A stretch of DNA of 47,590 bases from Neolewinella persica DSM 23188. Its GTDB lineage: Bacteria; Bacteroidota; Bacteroidia; Chitinophagales; Saprospiraceae. The position numbers and the translations under genes were made by a program. The notes below the pieces were generated by a model. It saw nothing but the letters and a program-made list of their open reading frames with translations. It was not told the origin of the DNA and ran no database searches. Positions 47,506 to 47,590 of this stretch are shown piece by piece (position 1 is the stretch's first letter; every line of letters starts with the position of its first letter). The stretch covers positions 1 to 47,590 of the forward strand of contig NZ_KB890469.1 of assembly GCF_000373105.1 (NCBI RefSeq), in the 5' to 3' direction.

Positions 47506-47590
47506 GTTGCAGGTGTTGCAGAGTCGCTTCGCTCCCGTTGCAGGTGTTGCAGAGTCGCTATGCTCCTGTTGCAGGTGTTGCAGAGTCGCT
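47506..47590. repeat. 31-bp tandem repeat (2.7 copies, cut by window edge)
   Basis: Units start at 47506, 47537 and 47568. Each has GTTGCAGGTGTTGCAG followed by a GTCGCTTCGCTCC mini-hairpin (GTCGCTATGCTCC in one). It is 50 bp upstream of the subtilase ATG and continues beyond the window. Confidence 0.92.

Overview
The window comes from a Bacteroidota chromosome. A member of the Saprospiria (Lewinella-like) is the best guess, by inference only. The support is: type IX secretion (T9SS) genes (PorP/SprF, GldK, a subtilase with a C-terminal sorting domain), two carboxypeptidase-regulatory-domain TonB receptors, a DUF4249 lipoprotein, the Bacteroidota-specific order rpmB-rpmG-DUF4295, and promoters of the TAnnTTTG type. 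No phage, plasmid or CRISPR locus is visible. The only recognisable mobile gene is the C-terminal end of a transposase at the left edge.

Layout. 1-6.1 kb: transposase tail, LolC/E-type permease, the muramidase NamZ, a DEDDh exonuclease/GIY-YIG fusion and a MacB-type permease. 6.5-10 kb: porP/sprF, gldK, a TlpA-like thioredoxin and dodecin. 10-17 kb: a run of minus-strand genes including waaA (Kdo transferase), an outer-membrane barrel, a TM2-TPR-SHOCT protein, a HEAT-like protein and a Nudix regulator. 17-28 kb: DUF4112, two OmpA-domain proteins around msrA, a SNF2 helicase, a TonB receptor and a CPBP protease. 28.5-30.7 kb: tRNA-Arg, rpmB, rpmG, DUF4295 and prfB. 30.8-37.5 kb: two small barrels, a secreted esterase, DUF4249 and its TonB receptor. 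38.3-38.7 kb: tRNA-Ser and tRNA-Pro with a decayed tRNA-Ser copy. 38.8-47.5 kb: a TonB-like MORN protein with a sulfatase, a PhyH dioxygenase, and a subtilase-CHAT gene pair with overlapping ends.

The most striking signal is not a gene. An 18-19 bp sequence, GGCGNGGCCGCAGGTGCAA, occurs about 15 times on both strands, roughly every 3 kb. About half the copies are intergenic. The others are embedded in coding sequence in five different reading frames (signal peptides, the WaaA and NamZ linkers, the SNF2 linker, the sulfatase N-terminus). Four intergenic copies share one architecture: gene stop, inverted repeat, then the motif in the same orientation. A second layer consists of heptamer-like arrays (GCAGGTT/CTGCAAC, GTTCAGG, AGTTCATAGT-like) and small TTCG-loop hairpins that fill spacers and often touch a stop or start codon. 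One such array has been captured as the coded N-terminus of MsrA. Together these look like an active, dense repeat system that shapes transcript ends and occasionally protein sequence.
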